A stretch of 64,000 nt of DNA from positions 124,001 through 188,000 of the forward strand of contig NW_024104311.1 in assembly GCF_003945595.2 (NCBI RefSeq). The letters are read 5' to 3'. Position numbers and translations under genes: made by a program. The notes under the pieces were generated by a model. It ran no database searches. It was not told the DNA's origin and saw nothing but the letters and a program-made list of their open reading frames with translations. Of this stretch, positions 62,389 through 64,000 are shown piece by piece. Every line of letters begins with the position of its first letter. Within the stretch, counting starts at the first letter, position 1. The stretch comes from Pipra filicauda. Its lineage: Eukaryota; Chordata; Aves; Passeriformes; Pipridae.

Positions 62389-62561
62389 TTCCCAGGGGAA
62401 TAAAAACCACTCAATATCCTGAGCAGAAGTGATTCAACCTGACCACATGTTCTATATGCCTGTACTTTTGGAGTTAGGAGAGAAAAGTATCAGGCAGCAC
62501 TGTGGTGATTTCTGGTCAGTGCATGTTTCCAATTATAGCCAACGAAAATCCACAAATAGAA
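62389..62561 (-). promoter_or_regulatory. Candidate proximal promoter / 5' UTR of MLIP exon 1
   Basis: Directly upstream of the MLIP ATG, on the minus strand, there is a TATA-like CATATAGA (within 62451-62460) and an E-box, CACATG (62444-62449). A CArG-like box, CCAATTATAG (62529-62538), differs at one position from the SRF consensus CC(A/T)6GG. The sequence at 62552-62561 is AT-rich and MEF2-like. E-boxes, CArG boxes and MEF2 sites are typical of muscle promoters, which would suit MLIP, but all of these are short motifs that also occur by chance. No CpG island is visible. The transcription start is not located, and a further upstream non-coding exon is possible. Confidence 0.25.
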
Positions 62562-64000
62562 GCGTGAAGAAAGGGCAGACAGCTGCCTCTGATAACAATA
62601 AACATTGGTTTGGTATCACAGCAAATTGTTCAGGAGGGATTTTGGTTACTGGCCCCATTCACTCCCTCTTTGCCCCCTCGACCCCAAAAGCTCATACCAG
62701 AAAAGTCCATGAAAATTAAAAGCTATGTCTGAGTAGCACTAACTTGTGTTCACAGAGATTACTAAGCAAGTAAAATGATGAATATAATTAACTGGCACCA
62801 CATGTTGTTATGTAGACATGAAAGCATACAGGAAAATACTTTAAAACGGTGCTTTAGCATGACTGTTGGTCTTTCCCTGTTGAGTGTTTGGAACTGAGCT
62901 ATTCCCATATTCCCTCATGCAGAGTGTAGTCTCCTTTTCTAATATCAGAACATGACATCTTGCACTTTCAAAATGCAGAAAGCATTGCAAAATTTTCAGC
63001 AGGTACCATGAAGAAATGACCAGTGAACATCTAAAATGGAGCTAATAGCCATATAGAACCTGGTTGTGGAATCTGTTAGTGGACTGTAGAACAATAAATT
63101 GGCTCTGGTTCAAAGTGAAAAGGTCAGGAGGCCAATATTAGAAGTTGCAGTACTGGAGGAACCTCTCAGTGTCCCTGCTAAGAATGCCAAGGTATATAAC
63201 ACACCCTTTTGTTGCCACATCAACTGGGCTCATGTTGTCTAAGGACCGATCCACACACAAGGCTGGTTCTGCATGCACCAGCATGGGAAGGGGAAGCATG
63301 ACAACACAGAATAACACAGAAAATGTTTGCTTCTGTTAAACGAGAATGTGCTCTCTGGTCAATCTGTGGTTCATTACGAAACTGTAAAGCTGGCATTTTA
63401 AGCACCTCACTAAATCTTAGTAAACACACATCCTTTCCACCTCTTCCTCTCAATACATCGGTAAAAGAAGACTCTGTAAAATAAATAAATCAACACATAG
63501 GGCAAATAAATAATATGAAACTCTTGTTTATCTATCATTTTTCAACAGTCCAAACTAGGCACACTGCTTTCTGCATGTTTCTTGATAGATGTGATACTCA
63601 CGGAATCTTTAGAGCCTTAGATAGGAAGAAAAGGCAACCAGTTGACCCCCTACAGTCTATACAGTTTACATATGAGAAGTTGACAAACACCCCCTTCAAA
63701 CCTTAGATTGTACCTTTTCTGAAACATTCTTTAGAACAAAGAAAAAGTTACTTCAGTGACAATTATTTTTCTTTAGTTTTTCTTTTACCTCTCTTTTCAG
63801 AAGAATAAGACAGCCAGCAGAAGAGTAAATGTGGCAAAGCAAAAGCAAAGAACCAGTCAAATCTGCAAGGGCTGCCATAGCGGAGGGAATAAATGTGAGC
63901 TTGATGTCATGAAAGTAAAAATACACCCCACTGTGTCTCCTGGAAATGCTGGGATAAAAGGAACTAAAGTAAGCAACATAATACCCAGAGGAAAGCTGCA
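62562..64000. other. Region upstream of MLIP exon 1
   Basis: This is AT-rich sequence 5' of the MLIP start exon. Short open frames on both strands (up to 96 codons at 62429-62719, which overlaps the candidate promoter) have no recognisable product. No repeat family, RNA gene or neighbouring gene was recognised. Distal promoter elements or a non-coding upstream exon could lie here. Confidence 0.6.

Noticed and set aside
1..64000. CRISPR arrays, bacterial operons, phage or toxin-antitoxin systems
   Set aside because: There are no direct-repeat arrays, no dense coding and no ribosome binding sites. The sequence is vertebrate nuclear DNA with introns and LINEs.

Overview
The window is nuclear DNA from a bird. 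It is AT-rich and mostly non-coding. It carries eroded CR1 LINE fragments of avian type and two solo LTRs that look like avian endogenous retrovirus LTRs. The only gene I can support is the 5' half of MLIP (muscular LMNA-interacting protein, also called CIP), on the minus strand. The LTR style suggests a neoavian bird, perhaps a passerine, but I cannot fix the species.

MLIP layout, read from high to low coordinates: a short start exon (coding part 62326-62388, 21 codons); a very long first intron of about 45.6 kb; exon 2 (16586-16744, 53 codons); exon 3 (14196-14564, 123 codons); and a 1,617-base Ser/Pro-rich exon (6644-8260, 539 codons). The gene then runs off the low end of the window, where I could not find the next expected exon. 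Together these exons give 736 codons. Every junction is phase 0, so each internal exon can be skipped without a frameshift. The call rests on recognisable MLIP landmarks: the MEL start, the KPL-FTFVP-RLPTH block, the IPEE block and the DLFKAE-acidic block, in the right order, frame and strand.

Intron 1 (16745-62325) is mostly unremarkable single-copy sequence. It contains a GAAA microsatellite (about 34.5 kb), a tRNA-Ile-like relic (49.8 kb), two LTRs (53.1-54.5 kb), a CR1 3' stub (54.8 kb), an unexplained GC-richer kilobase (56.5-57.5 kb), a CR1 3' half on the minus strand (57.6-58.5 kb) and a CR1 5' ORF2 piece on the plus strand (59.6-60.5 kb). Intron 3 holds another CR1 3' piece (10.5-11.0 kb).

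I found no bacterial-type system, CRISPR array or phage, and no second protein-coding gene. The best leads concern MLIP. One is a SUMO-interaction-like motif that could explain the reported PML-body localisation. Another is an RBFOX motif just inside the intron after the large muscle-type exon, beside a weak 5' splice site. The third is the dense array of proline-directed phosphorylation motifs in that exon.
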